Made by a program: the position numbers and the translations under genes
The notes under the pieces: model-generated
Told to the model about the DNA's origin: nothing
Seen by the model: only the letters and a program-made list of their open reading frames with translations
The model's database searches: none
Shown here: piece after piece, positions 32,573 through 44,500 of the stretch
Numbering within the stretch: position 1 is the stretch's first letter
Layout: every line of letters begins with the position of its first letter
From: Bradysia coprophila
Lineage: Eukaryota; Arthropoda; Insecta; Diptera; Sciaridae
Reading direction: 5' to 3'
DNA: 64,000 nt
Assembly (NCBI RefSeq): GCF_014529535.1
Contig: NW_023503608.1
Span: 9,722,501-9,786,500, forward strand

Positions 32573-35500
32573 GTAAGCACTTAGTAAAAAAATGAAATGA
32601 AAAGGTAAAATTCATGAAATGAGGAAAACAATGGCAATAGTAAATTGGTCTATTGTCACCTTATGTAAAATGAGTCTCACACACGGCTATACAATTTGTT
32701 ATCGAAAGCGGCGGAAAATGGTAGATTATGCACCTTTGTCCAAAATGTTTATTTTGACGACTTGGAAGTTGTGTACCGGGCCAAATACGTGGTACAGAGG
32801 TACAGTGGTACATACGCTATTTTATCTGCCGATAACAGATATATAGAGATGAACCGTTTTTCACTAGAGTGAAATGAGCGCGAGACTATCGTTCTAGGCA
32901 GACAAACTTAGCAATGAGTAATTGTCATAAGAGGGCGGTGATAGAAGCCACCATGACTTGTTGCCTATTGTCTCTTAGAGCCTTTGGAAGGTAACAAAAA
33001 CATTTCAGTGAAATATTTAATTGAACTTGCATCACGTTGCAGCAAATACGAATGTTACACTTTTAGAACATTTAAATGCAATTATAGGTCTGTTGCAATG
33101 TATCAAAACAATTTTTAATTAATTTTCCTGTACAGAGGACATTCGTTTTATAAAGGAATGAAGTACGAAGAAGTTTAATTGACTGGGTCTACCCTAATAG
33201 TTACTTCCAGAAAGGGTTCTGATCATTGTTTCCAATGCCAATAAGCACATCATTATCATTCATGTTCCTAAGTAATATTTAATTAATGAGGGCATACGAT
33301 TCAGACCTTCAGAATTTACCACCATCACCTTGCGTTACTCGTTGTATTCGGTTTCAAACAAACGACGAAACTTGCAATAGAAACCAGCTGGAAACGTATG
33401 CACAAACCGTCAGTCCGATTGTTCTAGCTCGTGAAATTAGGAATTAAATCTTTTATTTTGACTGTTGTCGATTTTAAGTATCTTTCCAAGAAAAAGCATT
33501 TTCGTAATCGGTTAAGATTTACTCAAGTCACGCGCTCGGACCAATGTTTTGTAAATTTTATATCTCCAGACAACTCCGAATCGGAAAGATCAATTAAAAA
33601 AAAATTGTTTTGAAAACCTTCGGTCATTGTAAGAATTTATTGCAAAATGTATTGTCTTTCTCTAAACCCATTAGTTAAAGGCGTTTCGCTTACATCTTAT
33701 TTAATTAGTGTAAATAATGAGCAACGGGTGTATACTGAATGTATACCTTTTGTTCAAGTCATTTTTCAGAACATACAAATCTTAAGATCTTTCTTTAATT
33801 AATTTCTGTGAATAATAAGTTCTCGATAATATTGAATAGCCTGATTAGTTCTAAAAGATCTTACCTTTGGATCTTTTGAATCTCTTAACATGCTGTGCTA
33901 CAAATCAGAGCATAAATGGGCAGTATTTTTCGATGATAACAAAAATTAACAAAAATTTATTTAATATCAATGTCCAGCCCAAATCATTTCCACAAATTTT
34001 ATTCAATTAAATTACCAAGTGACGTCCGTAAGTTGTCAAAAAGTAAATCACCCTGTACTCTGAACCACTCATCTAAGAACTGTTCTCTCAATATTGCTCT
34101 CAATGAATCCTTTGGAAAAAACTCCTTAAATGAAAAACAGCATCAAAGTCAATGGTTTTTTTGTTTTGTATGAAGAAACACAGTATAACGTTAACTGCAA
34201 CTGGAAAATACAACACAAATCGAAAACGTGAGCAAAGTTTTTGGCCTTATTGCGTTTTGAGAGAGAAGCTTATAAATTATACAACATACCCCATCATTAT
34301 TTCAGTTGTCGTTCGTCTCTTTAACTTGTTAGGTGACGGTTATATATACTTCCGGCAATTGGATAATTTCAGTTCAAAAGGTTTCAAAAATAGAAGGCAA
34401 ATTGTTAAGTTATTGAAATAAAAAGAAAAAAATTAAGAAATAAAATTGTTTTTTTCGGTTTTACCTTTGACTGAGGTATAAAACAAACTTCAAATTTTAA
34501 TTATGGTCTTATGACACGCTTGTAGAGTTTTTATCTTACATTTCAACCAATGTTGGCGAAAGTAACGTAAAATTATTTTGAAAAAGATGTGAAATCTTTC
34601 GTTTCAAACACGTCTCAAATACTTTTTTAACTTTTAATTTAATTAAATTTAACCGAATTTCGTCTATTTTTAATCTAATTTGCTCAATTGTTTGTGTAAT
34701 TGTCGCATTAATGGTCTACTTGTTTTTGTGTAAAGTGCTCGTTAATCGAAGATATGATCAGCAAACTGCAACCGAAACAGTCAATTAGACAATTGATTGG
34801 AAATTGTGCGGGAAAAGTCGATGACGGCAATTTGAAATTGCAAAGTCATTTGTCTAAAGTATTACGATTCACTCCCGGATTGAAATTTCGACCCGATGAT
34901 CTTTTAGAGGTATTGTAGATTTTAAAGAATTTTTGAGAATTTTCAGGATTTTCTCTCGTTTTTTGTTTTGTTGTTCCTCAAAAATGTAGACATTTTTCGA
35001 AAAATTCTGGAAAATGTTTTCACTAATATTTCAAGTTTGTCGACTGTTATCACCACTTTAAGAAAAAATTTTCTCGACTTTCTCGATTTTCTTTATTTTT
35101 GTGAAAAAGTTTTTCAAGAAAATTGAGAAAATCTTTCAAGAATTTTAAGAAAATTAGAGAAAACCAATAAAAAATTTCTCAATGGTAGGCAGTGGTTATC
35201 ACTATGTGTACTACACGTAACTCAACTCTTATATTGTTAGTAAATCTACCTAAGCAGTGAGAATATACAAGACATCGACTTTATCATGTTTTCGTACGCT
35301 TTAAGTTTTGGCTTATTGAAAATTGAACATACAGCCGTATGGAGTTTTTGAGAACGTTCCAAGTCACTTGAAGTGTACGTAGAGGGACAGTACCAAATGT
35401 TCAAGTATACTGTATAGTTTTGTTAAACAACGACGTACTTACAACGATTGAGGTAGTACAAGCTAGAGGATTATTACTTGTATATATGATGTCTCATAAC

Positions 35501-38500
35501 ATATCTGCGATTCTGATGCAGACAATGTACTGTCTCCATGTAATGCCGTATCGCATGTACGTGTCCACTAAACATAGAGGCAAAAATTAAAGATCTAGTA
35601 CTTCGGTTAAACGAAAAATATAGTAAACAAAATATAAACCACATAAGCTCCTAATTCAATAATGACAACGGTATCAAATTTTCTTCGAATGTACCTATAC
35701 GTTATACTCTCTACCCTCTTTACACTGTACATATCGACCATTTTCTTGTACAATTCTGAGTGATTAAAGTGTTGTGCATAACCGGTTCGTTTCCATTTAA
35801 ATATATATCGGTCCCCATGGACACAAATCTCTCCACCAATCGTTACTAGTACTAGTTACTAGATACGATATCAAGCTCATAAAGTAATTATAATTAGGCA
35901 TCTATTTTTTTGTCAGCAAATTTATTCTTTTAGTAGCAAAATTATTTATTTCATCAGCAAATTTATTCTTTTTTTCTGCAAATTTATTTTTTTTAGCAGC
36001 AAATTTAATCTTTTTTATCAGCAAATTTAGTGTTTTGTATCAGCAAAATTAGTCTTATTTTCAGCAAACTTATTAGTACTCGAACAGCATATTTATTGCT
36101 TTCTGAGCAGCAATATTACTGACTTTAAGCAGCAAAAATAATTCTTTTGCAGCAAATCCCTGGCAGCAAATTTATTACTTTGTAGTCAGCAAATTTATTG
36201 TTTTGTAATATGCACTTTTAATGCCTTCGAACAGCAAAATTAATACCTCGAAGTTATTGCTTTTTGTCAGCAAATTTATTAGTGTTTCAATTGCAAATTT
36301 ATTTTTTTATAAGTAGGAAAATTACTATCTTCAATCAGCATATGTCCCGCAGTAGGACATATAAAATTATATCACTAACACCACTAACACGAAAACGTCA
36401 ACTCAACAAGCGACGAAAAGTAGAACTTTCCGTTGCCTTTATTGCGAAAAACGTTGTACACAACTCGGTGATAGATCTTTTAGGCACACGATGTGTATTG
36501 TAACGCTCGACCTGCGGTATCGAGTGACAATCTACACACCTAGTGCCTAAAAAAGCATTTATCCCTCGATTTGAATGGGGCTTCGTAATTTCGCTATGCG
36601 TAATTTCTAGGATGCACACCTTTCATAATAATTTCACTTTAACTAAGTTTACGGATGGCTCGGCGTGTTAAAACGCTCTTTATGGGCAATGAATTACACA
36701 GACTAATTATTAGACGATGCGAGAGAAAAAAAATTTACTCCTAAGTTACCGACACCGTTCAGGCGCCCGGCTCGCATTGCGGCCCTCCGCTTCGCTCCGG
36801 GGCAATGGGCCGGATCGCTCGGCGTGTTAAAACGCTTTTTAAGTGCAATGAAAATTGGTATCCATTTCGTAAAAAGAAATGAATTGTCCGTGTAGTGTCA
36901 ATAACTATTTACGTTGACGTAAGACGTGAAATAGTAATTTCTGCAGCTAGTTGCGAAAAGTGGTAGTTTGTGTCACTAGATGTAATGTTATCAAACGTGC
37001 GAAGCGAGCGAAGCATGTGACAAAAACTACCACTTTCACAACGTGTTGCATACAACGTTTTCTGCAACCAGTTGCGAAAAATGAACTTTTGAAAAATGTT
37101 ACACTGCGATTATATATCTCAATAGCCGAATGGTTAGAGGTGTTGCTCGATAAGCATTGGGTTTTGGTGTCCATTTCACCACTAGTGACGAAAAGAATAT
37201 ATGAAAATCCATTTCACCAAAAATAGATAAAAAATGGCTAAAATAAACAATTAATTTTGCTTATGACAAGAAATAAATCTGCTGACAAAAGTAGAATAAA
37301 TTTGCTGTTACAAATCAATAGAATTGCTGTTAAAAAATAGCTAAAATAAACAATTAATTTTGCTGATGACGAATAAATAAATTTGTTGACAAAAGTATTA
37401 ACTATGCTGATAGAAATAAATAAATTTGCTGCTAAAAAATAGCTAAAAAAATATTTAATTTTGCAGATTGCAAAAAAATAAATGTGCTGACAAAATAAGA
37501 TTAAATTTGCTGCTTCAAAAAAATAAATTTGCAGACGAAGAATTAAATTTGGTCACAATAGCAATAAATTTGCTGAACTAAAAGAATAAATTTGCTGATA
37601 AAAAAAATAATTTTGCTGCAAAAAAAGAATAATTTTGCTGACAAAAAAAGATTTCCCATTATAATTACATAAAATGTGAAACGTATGCATGAGATTATGT
37701 CACTACAAATTTACCTCACTTGCTTGTAATCTGCAATCCAATCTTGTTTTTGGATTTCTGTTACAATGTGTCATCACAAAAAATCTCGGTAAATGGAATA
37801 ATATAAACAGATTATGACATGTGTTGACTGGGTTGATACATAGTAAATGTTGTCACCCTTCAAAAATGGGAAATTATCTCTGTAAAACGTACAAAGGCGA
37901 CAGATAGTTGCTTGAGAAAAGTTTTTGCTTTTCTTATTAAAAGCTCCATCAGTGTTTTTCTTATTCAAATCATTTGTCAAGTTTCAAAGTTCTAACTTGA
38001 ACGAAAATATAATTGAATCTATTGTTAGCAGTAACAACATTGAATATTATGTGACTGAGAAATATAAATAGCTACGGCATGTACAACTTGATGTATTTGA
38101 TCATCTGTTACGAAGATGGTAGTTGTTATTAGAAACTTCGTTGTACTTGGAAAATGAAAATAATGTTTTTATTCCTTCTTAGTAGACGTTTAATAGTACT
38201 TTTCCTAACGCATGCTAACTGGCTTTTTTAGCGAATGAGAGGTTTCCAGCACGAGCCAGAGGCGAGTTCTGGAATCGAATTCGTTTAAAAAGCCATTTAG
38301 CTTAAGTTAGGAAAACAAAAATTGATTGTGAACTGAAAACTGATATTAATGATGGATTTGTTGAAAACTAGTGTAAAACAAAAAGATCGGTGCTTCAGCA
38401 TGTAAAATATTGTACGTTGCTCGGCTTCGCCTCGGATTAACAAACTTCACTCGAAAACTCGACATTTCTACTTTTTCGTCCTTGTGACATAGATATCTTC

Positions 38501-41500
38501 ATCTAGTAACATAAATCTCTCTGCAACTTAATTTTGTTAAGCTTAGTTAAATGGTCAAGGAAGCTTCAATAAGGAAGCCAATATACCCACACATAATACG
38601 TTTCTTGTGGAATGCACGAAAGTTTAACGTTGCAATATAAACCACCTGGCGAAATTCCAACCAGTAAATATGTTTTAAATTACATCATTTGTTGGTGTCA
38701 ATTGCAACGTCATCATAGGAAGACCATATTGTGTAAGCTGTCGCCTGAATATTGTAAGGTGTGCACTGTTGCCGATATCGGTTTTACTCGTCGTAGGGTA
38801 ATTATTTGACTTTCTTTTTTGCGTAGTTTGTTCGACCTCCTTTGAGGCTAGGAAGTCGACGACAATGAATATGTACGAGGTGTACTGCATACGTAATTAT
38901 CGACTTAAAATGTGCAAGTTTCCAACTTTCATGTAAAAACGAAATCCGCCCGTCTAAATAAATGTGCAAAACTTGCAAACTTTATACTAAAGAGCAAATT
39001 ACAAAGATGTACCATCGTAACTGTATTGCTATGTGTTATTTGGACAATTAAGCAAAACTTAAAGTTCATTAACATCCTACAATCCATCAAAATTGAATAT
39101 TAAATTTCATCAACGTATTACCATTTACGATTCATTTGTACCATTGCGTGTTTCGTAATTATTTAATCAGATATGATAATTCGACGGGTGTTGTTATGTT
39201 CAATATAAACTTAATTATCTTCACTATTAATAATCCTTAACAGCACAATTTTTCATTATTTTAGGTAGAAATTAATCGTACTAATTGAGTAATTCGGTTC
39301 ATTGTGTCTCTATTTTCTGTTCGTTAATTAAATGTTTTCCAAAAATTAACCATTGCTTCGTTCGGGGAAATTAATTGACTTGTAAGCACGTCATTTGGTC
39401 AATTATCCTCTTACATGTAACGATTACCGAGCCGATAACCATTTGGTTTTCATTCATTCTTCATATTTTGTAAAAATAAAATCATTTTTTATGTGAGCAT
39501 TGAATCGCTTGCTTTAGTTTCAAAAAGATTGCCAATTAGCTATAGAAAAATATGATAGTACTTTGGTTAGTAGGCAATGCCCATTTAGCATCTGCATCCT
39601 GTACGTATACCTACAGGTGAAACAGTTAGAATCTTCTTCAACTTACAAAAATATCAAATACAGGTAGAATAGTAGATTACGTCCTGGTTTGGAGATTTTT
39701 ATTTTGACGAGTGAGGCGTTTGCAGCTCGAGTGGAACGTGAGCGATGCAACCACCAAAGTCAGAATAACAATCTTCAGAGCCATTACGTACTTACTTTCG
39801 TACTTTTACTTTTTGGTGTGACGCTAACGTTAATCTTCAATAAAATATGCGGGATGTCTTCGCACACAGAATTAAGAAATATTTTCCGCTCCTACGCATA
39901 ATTGCTTTGTTTTGTCTCTGCCAATGGATTACAAATCTATTACACAAGCATCTGTTATTTACAAGTACATCAACTGTGCATGCATGAATGAATTTTCCAA
40001 CCTTTTTAGATAGCTACGTCAATAAATATATTCCGTTGTCCTACTGGAACTTTCTGAATTAATTATGTTCAGCTTCGCGAAGTTATGGTGCAGAGGATTA
40101 CAATTATGTAAATTCATCTAATCTGCCAGCTGTAAAGGAGAAACCCTTATTAAGGTTTACCAAACAATTGCTATTGCCAAAGGAAAATTATTTATTTATT
40201 CTTGGCTTCTGATGCTAATTAAAAATGTGATCCGTTATAAGTCTACATACGCAGTCTAACTCCCGAAAAAAGAACGAAGAAAATTTTTTGAGACGCGTCA
40301 ACTATGTATAGCCGAACATTTCAGTTTCTACCCTTTGGTCTTTATCATCACAAAACCTATTTCATAATATTCTCGCTTCAAATACGAGCAAAACGAGCTA
40401 TCACTCGACTATGTTACACCAAATTGACTTTTTCCAAACAATCAGAATCTTTCAACTTACTCTGTATGTTTCTATCTATCTATCTATCTATCTATCGACG
40501 GTCGATCTCGGAAACTAGTCAGCCAATCTCCATGAAATTTTGCAGGAGCCTCAGGGTGGGCATAAAAATGAAAATGTGATAAGCCATTACCACAGGAAAA
40601 ATCAGAATTTTGTTTTATTGGCCTCGAAGTGGCTTCTGAGTGTAGTTTTTGAAGGTCGGGAACGTGTTTTCGGCTGTAGCTCAGCTGTATTGAAACCTAC
40701 AGAGGCGTGTGACCCATCAAATGATAGGTATTCGCCACACGAATCGAACAAAAAAAAAACAATTAGAAAAATTGGTGCAGATTCGGTTGAGCTATAGTGG
40801 TCAGAGTGACCAAATTTTGAGCTACTCGAGCGTAGGATGAAAGGACTAATATTTTTTGGCTTATGAGAGAGAGAGAGTTACTTTCTTCGGCAAAGTCTCA
40901 GAGTTTTACTAGTAGCACAGAGGGGCACAGAGGGGATTTTCGTCAAATTTTAGAATTTCGTCAAACTTTCGAATTTCGTCAAATTTTCGATTTTCGTCAA
41001 ATTTTCGAATTTCGAATCGTCACTTGTGACGCAAATTTATTTTTGTAAAATTTTCTTTCACAAATTTTTTGGGTCAATTTTTGTTGATAAAACTTTTGCG
41101 TAAGGCGCACAATGCGTAACCCTCAGCGATATCAGTTATTTTATAAGTAAAATAAAGGACTTGCGTCACATTTACCCTTTAAGGGTTTTTTGACTGATTA
41201 GTAGTAACAGCCAATTGTTGTGCCTTTATTTTGTATCGATTTTTGAGGAAATAAAATTTGAATGAAAGGTCGTAGAATTTCAGAATTTATAGACGAAATA
41301 ATCGGTTTTGTACCTAATGTATCATCAAATACAAATATTTTGAAATCGACGGAAAACAATTTTTTTCTATTTCGTGTAACAATTGAGAATCTAGGCTACA
41401 CACTGTTATAACTAAGTTGTTGCAGCAAGTAAACCATTTGATGAAAGCGTCGAATAATAGAAAATCTTGTACTTCATTTGATTTAACATAAATTCTGCTA

Positions 41501-44500
41501 TAAAATACAACTATACCTGAAGTGTGCCGCTAATTTTTGTCGCTGTTATCGCTAACAAATGACTTGCCAATTCCCATGAAATTTCATTATCAGTTAACTG
41601 GAGGAACATTCTCTTTTAGTTCATTTGAAAATTTCAGATTTTCGTCTCACAAAAATTTAACTACTTAGGCATGTGACCTCCCCTCCATTGAAGTGCCGTT
41701 CCATTACTGTTAGCCTTACCTCCTATATTCATCTATTGAATTGCTTCCTCTTTTCCACGCCCTGTTCCTCGGCATACAACACTAATATTATGATGGAAGG
41801 TACTTCAGTCATTATTTTTATCCATTTTGCTACAGTTTTGACTCGAGAAGAAGATACGTTTGTTTTTACAATGACGCGTGCGGGTGTGTAAAATGTACAA
41901 CTCTAACCGAATAACAGAAATTTACAAGCCAGAAACTATCGTGTACTATAATATACACATAATTTTGAGTATTATGTTCCGATATACGACTGCCAACAAT
42001 GATGTTTTCCCACAGTTATTTAGTGCAGCGCATCTCCCTCGCCATTCAGAGAGCCAATGTTTCTTTATGTTTTGGGCACGATTCCTCAGTCCGCGAGCCT
42101 TAATCAGATTTTCTATTTATGAATTTTGTAAACAAAACCCGTATGTACATGAATGACCTCAAATAAAAAGAATATTCTTTCGAATCGTACGTCGGTCGTT
42201 TTGTACAAATGTAAATCGTTTTTCACAAAAGACTTTCTCTGTTATCCCTAAATTACGTTTGTGATAAACGCCAGATTTCTCTCCGTGAGTTAATAACGTA
42301 ATGATGTGAAAATCTTTTACTTCATAATTTTTAACATACTTTCGAAGCGAGTCCAAGCTAAGGAAAGTCTAATCAATTTTAGAGTTTTAAAATTTTAGAT
42401 AATTTAATTTCCAATAAAAATAAATAATTTTACGATCCTTTCGTGCCTTCGTTTTGAACCTATTTCGGTTTGAACATTTCCTGTAAACTGTCTGCAAAGA
42501 CCTTTGATATTTCTTCTATTGGGTTTGACATTGGTCGGTCACCTCTGTGAAACGTAAAATAGAAAAAAACATAATTATTGCCAGCTTGTTTGTCACTATC
42601 ATTTAACGGTAACTAATTCCGTTGATTCCCTAAGTTACCTTTATAACACTTGTAGCGAGAATTCTAATAAAGTTAAGATTTCTTTACCTGGTACATAAAT
42701 TTTTATCGCAACCTCCCTGCCAACCCATCTCACATTGAGTGCACGAAGCTCCTTTTTTGTAGGGTTTTTCGCCTGCATAATTTCCACCCGGTAAATAATT
42801 ACAAACGAGAATGTAACCTATATAAATAACGTAAATTAGAAGACATACCTTATACTTTCCTACGCATTCTTCTTACCATTTTCACATTCTGGTGGTGATA
42901 ACGCACATCCAATCTTATAACTATTAGCCCACATAACTTGAGTGTAATGACCACAAACCTTATCTGATGCACAGGTATTGCTGTTGAAGTCATAATCACT
43001 TGCTTCGAAGTGCCACGCTCTTATAGCATTTACTATTATGTTGTCGGGGTATGAGCTCCAAAACAAGTTTTGCCCTATCCACTCATTTATATTATTTTCA
43101 GGATGCCCATGTTCAAATACACATCTTGATGCCCATTCTTTAGCTAAAGATGCCAGCGTCGAATTCCACTCCATTTGTTTCATATTGGAGGCTGATGGAT
43201 TGGCTCCGGATCTATAAGTATTATGCTCATCCACATACAATTTTTGGTCTTCCGATAGCTGATAGTGCAATAAATTTTGAGCTGATTATTATTTATTTTA
43301 ATGAGCACCATTGGTTAAAAGCCTTTCCGCGCTCCTCTGTACTCTGTCATGCTAAAAAGGGCTTCCCTCGGTCTTCGCGTTTCCCCTCACTATTTGTAAG
43401 CCTTATCAAAATACAGACAAAGCGGAAACATAGAGGATGCAAAAGAATAAATATTTTTATAATGATAGAGGAAGTACGTTAAGGTCTTAAAGGAAAGATC
43501 ATTGTACTGAAATGAGTAAATTGAATTCGGTCTAATAATTGTAGGCTGACAGCAGAAACTTCGCCTTTCCCAGATTTTATAACAGAAACCATAGCACGTT
43601 AGTGTTCCAAGCACAAACACTAGTTTGACAGATGTCGTTTTTCGGAGGTTTTAGTAATAAGAATTGTCGCAAGCTTCGAGGAGCACAAGCCCCGCGGATT
43701 GTGATTTAGTTTTATCTTCAAAATTTTCCAATTTACTTGTGACATTAAAGTGCTATGCAGAAACCCAATGTTCACTTCAATTTTTGAATACCTTCGATCC
43801 TAATAGAGTCGACACACCAACAGCTAAAAAGATATAAATCGTTCCACAAAACCGCCACATTTTACAAATTTGCTAAAAAAAAGTGTATCTGCAAAATCTA
43901 CAAAATTTGAACGCGATCGATTTACGTACGGTAAAAATCAAACTGACACGTTCCACCACAAAATCTAAGCTTTTACGTGTTGAATAGATTCCTTGACACC
44001 ATTGCGTTCACGATAAACATACTTTTTTAAATTAATTTGTCGAAATTATTTATAATCAGTAAATAATTTGAAACTACGTTGAAATTGCAGCTGTAATGAC
44101 TAACGGGTGCACAGTCAGCTTGAAAATGTCCATACCTGATACGTCGTTCAGAAGAATTTTTTTTATTGATATTAGTAGAGGGCAGTCCCGTCTGACTTGA
44201 CTTGTTTGGTATCGTTGGATAGGGTATTTAAAGCAAAAAAATGACCCAAGTCCCAAACAAAGAAAAATTTATCTATCTCAAAATTTTGCCGTACACTCGA
44301 TTTTAATATTATGTGATTCTTAATCACGGGACTGCCCTCTACTAATATCAGTAAAAAGATTTCTTGTGCACGCCATATGAGTTACGGACATTTTCAAGCT
44401 CACCGTGGTTGTTCTATTTTCTTCCATAGAAGTGGTATTGTTTAATGGAACTAAGTAATACTCGTACCACGGTGAGCTTGAAAAAAGTTTAAATTGCATT

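Noticed and set aside
33286-33447. Open stretch with ATG (MRAYDSDLQNLPPSPC..)
   Set aside because: Two frames are open, neither ends in a usable donor in phase with TRPA1; not called.
35910-36330. Regularly spaced AAATTTATT-containing units resembling an array such as CRISPR
   Set aside because: Unit lengths and sequences vary, the same units occur inverted at 37240-37650, and a 9-bp target duplication bounds the whole; this is a Foldback-type arm in a eukaryotic genome.
37110-37190. tRNA-like stretch (TAGCCGAATGGTTAGAGG)
   Set aside because: No acceptor-stem pairing and no good B box; only an A-box-like piece inside the Foldback core.
38612-38809. 65-residue frame tested as a further TRPA1 first exon
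   Set aside because: No donor in the needed phase and no resemblance to TRPA1 N-termini.
39689-39901. 70-residue frame ending in a hydrophobic segment, resembling a tail-anchored protein
   Set aside because: No upstream exon or good start; hydrophobic runs arise easily in AT-rich sequence.
43390-43620. Minus-strand frame with several Cys, tested as a CAP upstream exon
   Set aside because: It cannot be joined in phase to the CAP exon at 43281, whereas 43860-43818 can.
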